Part shown: positions 23,583 to 32,749 of the stretch, piece after piece
How the letters are laid out: each line of letters opens with the position of its first letter
Numbering within the stretch: the first letter of the stretch is position 1
Source: Tiliqua scincoides
Lineage: Eukaryota; Chordata; Lepidosauria; Squamata; Scincidae
DNA length: 64,000 bases
Direction of reading: 5' to 3'
Assembly (NCBI RefSeq): GCF_035046505.1
Contig: NC_089822.1
Span: 103,548,659 to 103,612,658, forward strand
The notes under the pieces: generated by a model
Told to the model about the DNA's origin: nothing
The model's database searches: none
Seen by the model: only the letters and a program-made list of their open reading frames with translations
Made by a program: the position numbers and the translations under genes

Positions 23583-24650
23583 GGCCCATTCCTAAAATCA
23601 GGAGGTTCCACATACACATCATGGCATGTAACCCATAATGGATTTTTCCTCCAGAAACTTGTCCAATCCCCTTTTAAAGGCATTCAGGTCAGACGCCATC
23701 ACCACATCCTGCGGCAAGGAGTTCCACAGACCGTCCACACACTGAGTAAAGAAATATTTTCTTTTGTCTGCCCTAACCCTCCCAACACTCAATTTTAGTG
23801 GATGTCTCCTGGTTCTGGTGTTATGTGAGAGTGTAAAGAGCATCTCTCTATCCACTTTATCCTTCCCATGCATAATTTTGTATGTACTCGTATCAATCAT
23901 GTCACCCCTCAGGCGTCTCTTTTCTAGGCTGAAGAGTCCCAAGCGCCAGGTGCCCCAGCCCAGTAATCATCACTCTCTTTTGCACCTTTTCCACTTCCAC
24001 TATGTCCTTTTTGAGGTGCAGTGACCAGAACTGGACACAATACTCCAGGTGTGGCCTTACCATAGATTTGTACAATGGCATTATAATATTAGCTGTTTTG
24101 TTCTCAGTACTTTTCTAATGATCCCAAGCATAGAATTGGCCTTCTTCACTGCCACTGCACATTGGGTCGGCACTTTCATCAACCTGTCCATCACCACCCC
24201 AAGATCTCTTTCCTGATCTGCCACAGACAGCTCAGAACCCATTAGCCTATATGTGAACTTACTTACATTGAAATGCATCTTGCTGCCCATTCTGCCAGTT
24301 TGGAGAGATCCTTCTGGAGCTCCTCACAATCATGTCTGGTCTTCACCACTTGGAAAAGTTTGGTGTCGTCTGCAAACTTAGCCACCTCACTGCTCACCCC
24401 TGACTCCAGGTCATTTATGAAGAGGTTGAAAAGCACTGGTCCCAGGACAGATCCTTGGGGCACACTGCTTTTCACCTCTCTCCATTGTGAAAATTGCCCA
24501 TTGGCACCCATTCTCTGTTTCCTGGTCTTCAACCAGGTCTCAATCCAGGAGAGGACCTGCCCTCTAATTCCCTGACTGTGGAGTTTTTTTCAGTAGCCTT
24601 TGGTGAGGGACCCTGTCGAACGCCTTCTGAAAGTCCAGATATATATACTA
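23583..24650 (-). mobile_element. CR1-type LINE, inverted relative to 21018-22236
   Basis: Minus-strand copy of the same LINE: the frame 23942-23619 carries RRHPLKLSVGRVRADKRK and EEKSIMGYMP, 24532-24263 carries SVPQGSVLGPVLFNLFIND and FADDTKLFQ, and the right part reaches further upstream to a decayed form of the FRKAFDRVPH region near 24600-24645. Frame changes between the pieces show it is older than the + copy. The 3' UTR is cut short near 23583 and lacks the terminal repeats. Confidence 0.9.
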
Positions 24651-24910
24651 CTTCTTTTTTGCAACTTTAACAAGCCATTGCCTCTTTGTCTTTTTTCATT
24701 GAATAGCAGCAGAATGAGGGAGGTTCCCTTGGAAAGGGGGGGTCCACTGCTTATGCTACTCTGCTTCCCCCCAAAGAAGAATTTCCTATTTTTAATTTCC
24801 TCCATCTATTTTTAATTTCCTCCAACAGAAACCAGTGTTTTGATGGCCTCAAAAGAAGAAACACCACCCAGCGACAGAGCAGTCTTCCCTCCCTTTCAGG
24901 TTCCAGCCAG

Positions 24911-24975
24911 ACATGCATAGGCTTGGGCTGATGCGTTGATGCTTGTACACATCACGAGCAGCGCTCCTTCTGTTG
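24911..24975 (+). repeat. Partial duplicate of 25882-25960
   Basis: GACATGCATAGGCTTGGGCT, then GTTGATGCTTGTACACATC and GAGCAGCGCTCCTTC parallel 25880-25960, where the same words follow the end of a P92 copy. Only the right end of P92 is included here, so this looks like a local duplication that carried part of the element. Confidence 0.55.
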
Positions 24976-25067
24976 TTAAGCTGGGGGAGGGGGAGGTTGC
25001 TTGCCTTTCAAGATCCTTGGTAAAAGAACTAAACTGGAAAAACCTTCCATCTTGAGCCTGACAATCG

Positions 25068-25480
25068 CAATGGCTAAAAAAAAAAAATTAATATTGAAAA
25101 TAATATTTATATACCGCTTTTCAACAGAAAGTACTTCGCAAAACCATTTGCATAAGCGCAATACAAATTTATTTATTTATTTATTTATTTTTTATGAGAG
25201 TTATACCCTGCCTTTCCACCCCACTTAAGGGCCCTCAAGGCAGCATCTCACTCTCTCTCTCCCCCCCCCACTTTATCTCCCAAGTGGGCTTTCAAAGCGG
25301 CTAAGCCATGGCTCCCTGTCCCCTAAAGGCTCACACAATCTAGTGACAGGTGCAGAAGAGATCCCGGCAACAGCCATTGGAAAAGAGGGAAGGGGTGGGG
25401 GTGAAGGGGGGGCAGTTGCTCTCCCCCTGCTGAATAGAAGAGGAGCACCGCTTGAAAAAAGGCGTCCCTTTGTGCAGTTA
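25068..25480 (-). mobile_element. Retroposon 3' end (same family as 56829-57062) interrupted by an L2-like tail
   Basis: TATATACCGCTTTTCAACAG at the left and GGGGCAGTTGCTCTCCCCCT, AGAGGAGCACCGCTTGAAAA at the right match 56829-57062, reading as a LINE-like 3' end on the minus strand. About 25165-25285 (TTTATT repeats, TATACCCTGCCTTTCCACCC, CTCAAGGCAGC) is a different L2-like tail that interrupts it, so one element sits in another. Confidence 0.6.
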
Positions 25481-25625
25481 ACCAGGCGTTTCTAGCAGTG
25501 TTTGAGCAGGGCAGCCTTTCCCACATTACAGATACACGTGTACTGTTTTTTTTTTTCTGTCCTCCTTGACTCCAGTGGGACGCTTTTCGAACGTTTTGGA
25601 AACGATGCCAAACCTTGCCGAACTG

Positions 25626-25808
25626 AGGGCCCAATCCTCTCCAGTTTTCCCGTGCTGGGGCAGTTGCGCCAGTGGGGTGTGCGCTGCATCCTGTGATGGA
25701 GGGGCATTCACTGGGGCCTTCTCAGGTTATGGGCGCACTGTTTCCTTACCACAGGGCTGCATTGTGGCTACACAATGTGAGCTGGAAAGTTGGATAGGGT
25801 TGGGTCCT
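25626..25808. mobile_element. P180 element copy
   Basis: P180 denotes a longer near-palindromic repeat whose left end reads AGGGCCCAATCCTATCCAAC and right end TTGGATAGGATTGGGCCCT. This copy starts AGGGCCCAATCCTCTCCAG and ends GTTGGATAGGGTTGGGTCCT. It abuts a P92 copy with no gap. Confidence 0.75.
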
Positions 25809-25901
25809 AAGGCTGCAATCCTGTCCACACTTCCTTGAGAGTCAGCTCCATTGACTATGGTGGAACTTGCTTCTGAGTGGACATGCATGGGCTTGGGCTG
25901 T
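25809..25901 (+). mobile_element. P92 element copy, joined to P180
   Basis: Begins AAGGCTGCAATCCTGTCC directly after P180 and ends GGGCTTGGGCTG. The centre CAGCTCCATTGACTATGGTG is diverged. Confidence 0.8.
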
Positions 25902-26930
25902 ACTTTCTCCAGGGGCGTTGATGCGTGTACACATGCGAGCAGCCCTCCTTTCCAGCAGCCTTCAACTCTTTCCAGCAGAGTCTCCCCCCCCCCCCCAGTC
26001 TTTCCGAGACAGGTTCTTTCCTTGGAGGGCAGCCACGGACTCCATTGTCTGCAAGGATGCTTGGTGGGTGGGGGGGGGGCAGCATTGTTAAAAAACGCTT
26101 TGAAGTCCCGCAAGGGTTGCAGCATCAGCAGCAGCTCCAGCTCCCTCCCGCCCCGTCCTTGCCCCCCCCTCCCGCCGCTCTCCAGATGCCCGGAGAGAGA
26201 TCGGGGCTTTGATCTCCCAAAGCAGCCATGGGTTCGTGTGCTCGTTTCATTTTCTTCTGCTGCTCGGTTGCGTAGCCGAGAGCCTAATGGCAACCATGCC
26301 AGGTATGAGGTCACCGGCGAGGGAGGGAAGGAGGGCTTGGAAAGAGCCAAGAAAAAGCCTCCTGCAGCATCTGCTCCTGGGGGGGGCTCCTGCCCCCATC
26401 CAATGGGGATGGCGAAGGCAAGGAGAGGTTTCAAGTGGTGGGGGGCTGTGCAGGGGGAGCCCCCCATTCCTCAGGGCCTTCTTCCCCCTTCTCTACCTGC
26501 CCCCCCCCCTGCCCCGAGAAGGGCAGTTCGTTCAGAGCCAGTTAGGGGTGCAAGTCATGGGCCAAACCAGGAGGGAAAATCTCTCAGCCCAAGAGACCTG
26601 CTCCTCCCAGGGGAGACGTGCTGTGTGGGCTTCCCCTCCCGCGATCCTGGTTTAGGGCACCCTTCCTGCCGAACCCGGGTTCCCCGCGGTCACAGTCAAG
26701 GGCCTTCTGCGACCCTCGGCCTGGCTGGCCGCGGCAGACGCTCCGGTCAAGGCCCGCAAGGCTGCCAGCAATGTTCCTCCGCTCTATTCGCAGCCCAGAG
26801 GCGCTGCCTTTTCAGAACGCGCTCTTCATCCGAATTGGAGTTACAAAGTGACGTTTGCAGGGCAGGCAGGAGAAGCAGAAACGCTTTAGAAAACCCAGCG
26901 GAGGAATCCTCCAGCTCTCCCATCCAATGC
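25850..26930. other. GC-rich stretch, open in several frames, no recognised gene
   Basis: GC-rich sequence with many C and G runs. It is open for 378 codons on + (25851-26987) and 246 on - (26467-25727), but both translations are proline, serine and arginine rich without domains, as expected of GC-rich DNA with few stops, and the + frame starts inside a P92 copy. A splice-donor-like CAGGTATGAG occurs at about 26301. It could be a CpG island promoter of an unannotated RNA, or simply GC-rich spacer. Confidence 0.35.
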
Positions 26931-26938
26931 ACCTACTA

Positions 26939-27333
26939 CACTGGATCCCAAAACTTTTGGAGCCCCGGGATCCACTTTTTAAAATGACGCTCTGTCGGGA
27001 CCCACCTAGATTGACCAAACTTTTTAAAAAGGAGATCAAGAAAGAAATTATTTATTTATAAATATAGTTATATATTTTTATTGAGACATATGTTTATATA
27101 TATTTTATAATTATTTATTTTTTTAAGTAATAATCACCAGAAAAAAGATCCTCAAACATTTATCTCTTTACACATCCTTGCAAACGACAGGAGCTGAGCT
27201 GTTTGCAGGGTAAGGAGCAGCTACACTCTCTGATCTCGGATCAGGGCCTGAGGCCATTGGTTATCTGATTATTCCACCACCCTTTGAAGACCCACCGAAA
27301 ATCAGGTTACGACCCACAGTTTGGGAACCACCG
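26939..27333. mobile_element. hAT-type non-autonomous element
   Basis: Left CACTGGATCCCAAAACTTTT, right CCCACAGTTTGGGAACCACC, with GGGACCCACCT inside; same group as 59458-59813. Terminal inversion is visible; target duplication is not clear. Confidence 0.65.
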
Positions 27334-27529
27334 AACCGAGCTAAACCGAAAAAGTGCTTTCCTCTTCCAACATGGGACAGACTTGGGCTCGCCTCATTTT
27401 CCAATGCCACCCACGTGGCGATCAAGAGCAATTCTCTTTCCCTCCGACGGAAGTCACGTTTCCGGCTGGAATGGCCCAGTTTGGGGGGTAATTTTTGATA
27501 TGGAGTCCCACTGCCCCTTGGATGGTTGG

Positions 27530-27667
27530 TTGGCAACCTTCAGTCTCGAAAGACTATAGTATAAGCCTACAGCACCTGGTATTCCCAGGCGGTCTCCCAT
27601 CCAAGTACTAACCAGGCCTGACCCTGCTTAGCTTCCGAGATCAGACGAGATCGGGCATGTGCAGGGT
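27530..27667 (-). mobile_element. 5S rRNA-derived SINE (copy 1)
   Basis: On the minus strand 27667-27563 is a 5S rRNA sequence from about nucleotide 15 to its 3' end: CGATCTCGTCTGATCTCGGA, AGCTAAGCAGGGTCAGGCCT, GGTTAGTACTTGGATGGGAG and GTGCTGTAGGCTT are present, covering the internal A, intermediate and C boxes of the pol III promoter. The first nucleotides of 5S are missing. It is followed by a short tail TACTATAGTCTTTCGAGACT then GAAGGTTGCCAA that is not part of 5S and is shared with copy 2. The shared tail argues for a retroposed 5S-derived SINE rather than a 5S gene. Confidence 0.8.
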
Positions 27668-27839
27668 AATGGGATGATCTGAAATTTCGAACCTTGTTAT
27701 GCACTCAGACTTTTTTTTTAAAGAGCTGGTTTAATAAGTCAGTTTTTTAAAAAACAGTAAGTTTAATTCAGGTTTGACCTTAGATGTTAACTCCACAGTC
27801 ACAAATCTCGGATTAGCTGAAGTAAACTTTATGAAACTC

Positions 27840-28076
27840 AATTAACGAAGAAGATATTGACAAAGATAAGTGGTTGATCTGATCAAGACAAGCCATGATG
27901 CATTCTTTCTTCGGAAGATGTCAAGATATTAGGGAGAGTAGCTATTTTTTTCTGAAATCGGTAGTAGGGCACAGAGAATTCAGCCTGACTGATTCTCCTA
28001 TTTGATGTTATCAATGCCTTGACGTCTGTGTTGTCTCTGAGTTATGCCAATAAAGGTTTCTGACTGACTGACAATC
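27840..28076 (+). mobile_element. Retroposon 3' tail with ATGCCAATAAAGG end
   Basis: Ends ATGCCAATAAAGGTTTCTGA followed by CTGACTGAC repeats, the same end word found reversed at 60736-60780. It looks like a LINE or SINE 3' terminus; the left limit is a guess. Confidence 0.35.
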
Positions 28077-28139
28077 AACAAAGAAATGAAGCTGCCCTGG
28101 GGATGCTAATGGGGTGTTAATGGGATTCCAAACCTAGAC

Positions 28140-28493
28140 CAGCCATTTTCAACCACTGTGCCCTGGCAGTGGTGTGTCCCAAATGCCCTGCAGGTGTGCC
28201 ACAGGAGTTTGGGGGAAGGTCATTTATTGGTAGGGTTGGCAACCTTCAGTCTCGAAAGACTCTGGTATAAGCCTACAGCACCCGGTATTCCCAGGCGGTC
28301 TCCCATCCAAGTACTAACCAGGCCTGACTCTGCTTAGCTTCCAAGTTCAGACAAGATCGGGAATGTGCAGGGTAGGGCCATTGGGGGATGTGAGCCCCTC
28401 CCCACCGGCAGCATGGTGTGCCTTGTCCATGTGCCTTGACAATCTTAGTACCTTGTCAGTGTGCCATGAGACGATAAAGATTGAAAATCGCAG
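28140..28493. mobile_element. hAT-type non-autonomous element containing an inserted 5S SINE
   Basis: Same family as 20573-20800 in the opposite direction: starts CAGCCATTTTCAACCACTGT and ends TTGAAAATCGCAG. Flanks ACCTAGAC (28132-28139) and TCCTAGAC (28494-28501) are an almost perfect 8-bp duplication. The element is split by the 5S SINE at 28236-28370. Confidence 0.88.
28236..28370 (-). mobile_element. 5S rRNA-derived SINE (copy 2), nested in a hAT element
   Basis: Same structure as copy 1: a tail reading TTTCGAGACTGAAGGTTGCC and a 5S part lacking its first bases, more diverged (AAGTTCAGACAAGATCGGGA on the + strand). GGTAGGG stands at both borders (28229-28235 and 28371-28377), a likely target duplication. 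The uninterrupted target sequence can be read from the related hAT copy at 20573-20800. Confidence 0.85.
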
Positions 28494-28696
28494 TCCTAGA
28501 CATTGCATCAGTCCCATGAAAAGCTTCCCTGGAATGGTACACGTTATGGTCTGGATATATGGTCAGCCCTTACGCATAGGATATAGTATTTCGTTAGATC
28601 TGCCTAGAGATTGACAACCCAACTTTCCATTTACACAGACTGGACGCCTCAGCTATGCAGATGGGGGGGCGGGGCGGCGGAAATAAATCACACACG

Positions 28697-28773
28697 GCCT
28701 GATCCTATACAATTCCGTGGGGGGGGGGGTGACTCCCCGCTGGTAAAAGTGCGTATAGGACTGCAGTCTCAGG
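28697..28773 (-). mobile_element. P92 element copy, degenerate
   Basis: Reads CCTGATCCTATACA at the left and GTATAGGACTGCAGTCT at the right, with an expanded G run in the centre. Strongly diverged. Confidence 0.5.
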
Positions 28774-28780
28774 CACATTC

Positions 28781-28868
28781 AGAGCCCAATCCTATGCCTG
28801 TCTATTGAGAAATCCCATTACAGTCAATGGAGCCTACTCCCAGGAAAGTGTGGAGAGGATTGCAGCCA
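28781..28868 (-). mobile_element. P92 element copy
   Basis: Reverse copy starting AGAGCCCAATCCTATGCC and ending AGAGGATTGCAGCC. Confidence 0.85.
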
Positions 28869-28869
28869 T

Positions 28870-28962
28870 TGAGCCCAATCCTATGCGTGTCTACTCAGAA
28901 GTAAGTCTCATTATAGTCAATGGGGCTTACTCCCAGGAAAGTGTGTATAGGATTGCAGCCTT
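28870..28962 (-). mobile_element. P92 element copy
   Basis: Reverse copy that follows the previous one without spacer, so two or three units stand in tandem here. Confidence 0.88.
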
Positions 28963-29093
28963 GGTGAGGAGTTTGGTCCCATTGAATTCAGTAGGCTTGG
29001 GCTGCGCCTGTACACACGAAGTCGTGTTGTTGACACACGCTGCAATATCAAGGAATGCCTGGAGAGAAGAGCAGGCATTCTGCAAATACATCC

Positions 29094-29468
29094 CATAAGA
29101 ACATAAGAACAGCCCCACTGGATCAGGCTATAGGCCCATCTAGTCCAGCTTCCTGAATCTCACAGCAGCCCACCAAATGCCCCAGGGAGCACACCTGATA
29201 ACAAGAGACCTGCATCCTGGTGCCCTCCCTTGCGTCTGACATAGCCCATTTCTGAAATCAGGAGGCTGCAGATACACATCATGGCTTGTAACCCGTAATG
29301 GACTTTTCCTCCAGAAACTTGTCCAATTCCTTTTTAAAGGCGTCCAGGCCAGACACCATCAACACATCCTGTGGCAAGAAGTTCCACAGACCAACCACAC
29401 GCTGAGTAAAGAAATATTTTCTCTTGTCTGTTCTAACTCTCCCAACACTCAATTTTAGTGGATGTCCC
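29094..29468 (-). mobile_element. CR1-type LINE 3' end fragment
   Basis: Starts with the inverted terminal repeat ATAAGAACATAAGAACAGCC and runs through the 3' UTR to coding sequence HPLKLSVGRVRTDKRKYF on the minus strand, truncated at 29468. Confidence 0.88.
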
Positions 29469-29859
29469 ACTAAAATCCCACTTCCCCCCCCCCCCAAAGT
29501 ATTCCGTCCTCCAGTCACCCCCATGCGCAGTGAAACCACCTCACCTCCTCGGCTGCCTGCCCGCACCAGCTTTTCTGATCTAGTCTGATCTCTCCCCCCC
29601 CCCTTCAATCGCATCAGAACGACCCGGCCCCCAAGGAAGCAACAACTTGGAGGTGAAATCTGAATGCGATTGCTTCTTCGTTCAGGGGGAGCTGGCCGGC
29701 TGTTTGGACACCAGGCGATGAACAGGCCTCTTTTTCTAGGGAAGACGTGGTGGATTGATCGACGACCTTGTTTTATCCCCCAACCTTCCTCCACAGAGTT
29801 TAGGGATCGGGGTGGTTCTCTCCACCTCTCCCATTTTATCCCCCACCTAGTAAGGTAAC

Positions 29860-29965
29860 CTAGGTTTGGACCGCATGACAGAGCAGGATTCGAACTCGCG
29901 TCTCCCCGATCCCACTGCACTAAAGACACCAGAGTGCCCATCCCGCCCATCCCACCAGTGGCTGC
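29860..29965 (-). mobile_element. tRNA-like SINE fragment (possible)
   Basis: On the minus strand GTTCGAATCC at 29895-29886 is a perfect B box, preceded by GGGGAGACGCGA and followed by TGCTCTGTCATG, a layout common in reptile tRNA-derived SINEs. The A box is poor and no cloverleaf forms by eye, so it is not a tRNA gene. Confidence 0.35.
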
Positions 29966-30477
29966 TGCTTCTGGGACACTCATTAAAGACTTTTAAAGTA
30001 CTTTAACAGCAAACCAAACACCCCACACTGAACTCCCTTGCAGTCAGACTCGCGGGGCATTCACATTCCGACGAGCAGAGCTTCTTCCCGTAGGGAGGAT
30101 GGTGGGGTAACCCAGAACTGCTGCCACGCGTGCACTTGGACTCAGGAATCGAGAGGGGGTGGTGGGCTTGAAACCTGGGATGATCCAATAATGCGGGCGT
30201 GTTAAAGCAGAGCAGAGTTGGGCCCCCTGATCCTGCACTTTCTTAAGGAGCTCCCCCCCCCCCATTCCAGGTTTATTACCAGTTAACTGACCTCACACGC
30301 CCTGCAAAGAGTTTACTTGCAGTTGGGGTAGATTCAAATTTCCATCATATCCCTCCCCCCCCCAACATTAACATTACTCACTGGGTCCAGTCAGTGGACC
30401 AGTTTCCCCACGTCGATAACACCAGTTGCTATAAATCCAGATTCAAATCAAAAGACGGCTCGAGGACGAAATTTTAA

Positions 30478-30578
30478 GCCTGTCTGCCAACTCCTGATTG
30501 GCAACTCCATTTCTGCCCAGTCCCTAGGTGTGCACATTTGATCCCTGTTGCGTTTATGCAACGTTGGGCCGAAACGGC
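30478..30578. mobile_element. TTAA-flanked small element (piggyBac-like MITE), copy with insertion
   Basis: TTAA stands at 30474-30477 and 30579-30582. Inside, CTGCCCAGTCCCTAGGTGTG and TTGATCCCTGTTGCGTTTAT match, in reverse, the copy at 33946-34019. A short hairpin near the left end makes it longer. Confidence 0.5.
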
Positions 30579-30665
30579 TTAAAGGGAACCACAGCTATAA
30601 TCCGATGTACGTTTACAAAAGACACTGCAAGCCTGTGGACGTTTACTCCGAAATAAGCCCCACTA

Positions 30666-30747
30666 AGGGCACAATCCTACTCAGAAGTAAGTCCTATTTT
30701 GTTCAATGGGGCTTACTCTCAGGAAAGTGTGGTTTGGATTGCAGCCT
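30666..30747 (-). mobile_element. P92 element copy
   Basis: Reverse copy with an extra partial repeat of the left arm just before it (about 30618-30665). Confidence 0.75.
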
Positions 30748-30753
30748 ACATTT

Positions 30754-30777
30754 CATGCAGCATTGGGCAGAAGCGGC
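30754..30777. mobile_element. Right end of a TTAA-flanked small element
   Basis: CATTGGGCAGAAGCGGC ends at TTAA (30778-30781). Only this end remains, directly beside a P92 copy. Confidence 0.45.
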
Positions 30778-30853
30778 TTAACTCAAGTCTTCCACTGAAA
30801 ATCATGTTAGATCGTGAATCAATCGGATGGTGGTTAAAAATCTGATGCGGAGG

Positions 30854-31440
30854 CAGGGGCGTCGCTAAGGGGGTGCGGGTCGCACCGAGTGACGCGCACG
30901 GGGGTCGAGCACTGGGGGACTGACGCGCTAAAATCGCAGTGGTAAGGAGTAACCTCATCATGTTATATACCGTTGGATGCGGAATTCCCAGCGGAATGCA
31001 ATGCAAAAAACCAGAGTGAAACATCTCCTTTTTACCAAAAGTTATTGGCAAAAAACCAGAAAACAAAAAATGCATGGAACCCAATGGAAAGTGAAACTGA
31101 GCCATATTGCGCGTTTACTCGCAAGTAGGCAAACGTGCCTTAGTCTGTCAGAAAGGGCAGGCTGAGAGGAATCCAACGACACCAGAGTGGTCCTGATCCA
31201 ATGAATGTAGTCTCTAAAAAACACCCGAGAAGGAGGTCCCTCCTTCCAAGCTGGCGAATGTATTGAGCCTTATGGAAAGAAAAACTAAGACACATGGTCG
31301 CGTTTACTGGCAAGTAAGCAAACGTGCCTTGTCTCTTGGGCAGGTCAGGCAAAGGGAAATGTGAGGCCACCAGAATGGTCCTGATTTGATGCAACTGGCG
31401 CTCAACAAATGCTCCAGAAGGCAGCCCCCCCCCCCCCATA
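30854..31440. mobile_element. CAGTGGCGTCAC-type element, left part with internal tandem duplication
   Basis: Starts CAGGGGCGTCGCTAAGGGG, a variant of the terminus seen at 32180-32202 in reverse. Inside, ACCTCATCATGTTATATACC matches the copies at 31900 and 60273. About 31072-31250 and 31254-31430 are diverged tandem copies sharing GCGTTTACTCGCAAGTAGGC / CGCGTTTACTGGCAAGTAAG and CACCAGAGTGGTCCTGAT / CACCAGAATGGTCCTGAT. The right end of this element is not clear. Confidence 0.5.
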
Positions 31441-31486
31441 AAAAGAATGAAACAGAGGCTTGACAGGGTAAGGTTATTTTTCTGTT

Positions 31487-31581
31487 TTAGGCTGCAATCC
31501 TATCCACACTTTCCTCAGAGTAAGCCCCACTGACTATAATGGGACTTACTTCTGAGTAGACAGGCATAGGATTGGGCTCTC
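31487..31581 (+). mobile_element. P92 element copy
   Basis: Well-preserved forward copy: GGCTGCAATCCTATCCACAC to ATAGGATTGGGCTCT. Confidence 0.9.
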
Positions 31582-31833
31582 AGACTTGTAAAGCCAGGTG
31601 GGTCCTGATAGTTATATGCTTGAAATATAAGAACTTAAATTGAACTGGGTACTGGGTAGGGATGAAAATCTTACTGATTCTTTTTTTTTGGGGGGGGGGT
31701 GTTACTGCAGGTAGGCTACAGAGAAAATTGACTTGGTGGAACAGGACTGGCTTTCCCTTATTTAATTATTTGTTTTACTTTACTTTATTTATAATTATTT
31801 CTATTAATTTGCTTTATGATGGGTCCTGTCATT

Positions 31834-31896
31834 CTAAAAAGATTGTCATTCTAAAAAGTGGGTCCCAGTGTTAAAAGTTTGAGAGCTGCTCCAATA
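31834..31896. mobile_element. hAT-type end fragment
   Basis: AAGTGGGTCCCAGTGTTAAA and AGTTTGAGAGCTGCT resemble the right end of the element at 59458-59813. Confidence 0.4.
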
Positions 31897-31899
31897 AGG

Positions 31900-32202
31900 T
31901 GTTAATAAGTTGACACCCTGGGGGGAGGTGACACCACTAGTGACCAAAATCACTAAAATCACAGTTTGTAAAAATAATACCACCATGTTATATATCAATC
32001 AATGTGCAATTTCATGCAGAATGCAATGAAACAAACTGCGTTCAAATATCTTTATTCTGTCAAAAGGTACTGCCAAAAAACCAGTGGGGGCGGGGAGATG
32101 GTTAGATCACCACGCCCACCACCTGGAGTATTGCTCTGCCCACTGCATGGGGGTGACGCTGGTCTCCCGCACCGGGTGAGGCGAACCCTAGTGACGCCAC
32201 TG
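31900..32202. mobile_element. CAGTGGCGTCAC-type non-autonomous element, right end
   Basis: Shares GACACCCTGGGGGG and GACACCACTAGTGACC with 60273-60965, and ends AACCCTAGTGACGCCACTG, a hAT-like terminus. The left end is missing or lies at 30854 with later insertions between. Confidence 0.6.
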
Positions 32203-32560
32203 TGTCTGGGATGCGAGACCAGGAGCGGTTCTCAGAGTGTACTTGCCATACAGCTGGGTCTGAAGCAGAAATCCCTCTGCCCTGTGTGGAGGATCCAACA
32301 CAGACACGTGTCTCTTCCGCTTGGACGTCGAAATCGACAGGTGCAACCGGTTCCAAGGCACAATCCAGCCAGCGCCCCCACCCCTCCCGCAGCCCGAGCA
32401 TCTTCTCTCCGGGAGAATCACTCGTTCATTTCAATGGGATTTGCGCTGGAGAGGTTCACCCAGCAGGACTGCACTCTGCCTAGCGTGCACACGTGCAATA
32501 ATTGTACACGTGCACTAATAATATTATTGTACACTTGCAATGAGAACGGAACCCCGAACT

Positions 32561-32653
32561 AAGGCTGCAATCCTATCCACACTTACTGGAGAGTAAGTCC
32601 CATTGACTATAATGGGAATTATTTCTGAGTAGGCAGGCCTAGGCTTGGGCTCT
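32561..32653 (+). mobile_element. P92 element copy (tandem pair, first)
   Basis: Forward copy, TA before its first base, followed at once by a second copy. Confidence 0.9.
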
Positions 32654-32746
32654 GAGGCTGCAATCCTCTCCACAGTGACCTGGGAGTAAGCCCCTTTGAC
32701 TCTAATGGCACTTACTTCCGAGTAGACAGGCCTAGGCTTGGGCTGT
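32654..32746 (+). mobile_element. P92 element copy (tandem pair, second)
   Basis: Forward copy sharing GCAGGCCTAGGCTTGGGCT-type right end (GACAGGCCTAGGCTTGGGCT) with the first, which suggests duplication of one copy into two. Confidence 0.9.
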
Positions 32747-32749
32747 TAG

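Noticed and set aside
26209-26655. Frame starting with a signal-peptide-like segment (CSFHFLLLLGCVAES)
   Set aside because: The hydrophobic run is short, and the remainder is GC-driven sequence without cysteine pattern or domains. No promoter or polyadenylation context.
25851-26987. 378-codon open frame on the plus strand as a gene
   Set aside because: It begins inside a P92 element and is Pro/Ser/Arg rich with homopolymer runs. An overlapping long frame exists on the minus strand, which is the signature of GC-rich non-coding DNA.
27563-27667. Functional 5S rRNA gene
   Set aside because: It lacks the first 14 or so nucleotides and carries a tail shared with another dispersed copy, so it is a SINE-type derivative.
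29886-29895. tRNA gene suggested by a perfect B box
   Set aside because: No acceptable A box or cloverleaf; the surroundings look like a worn SINE.
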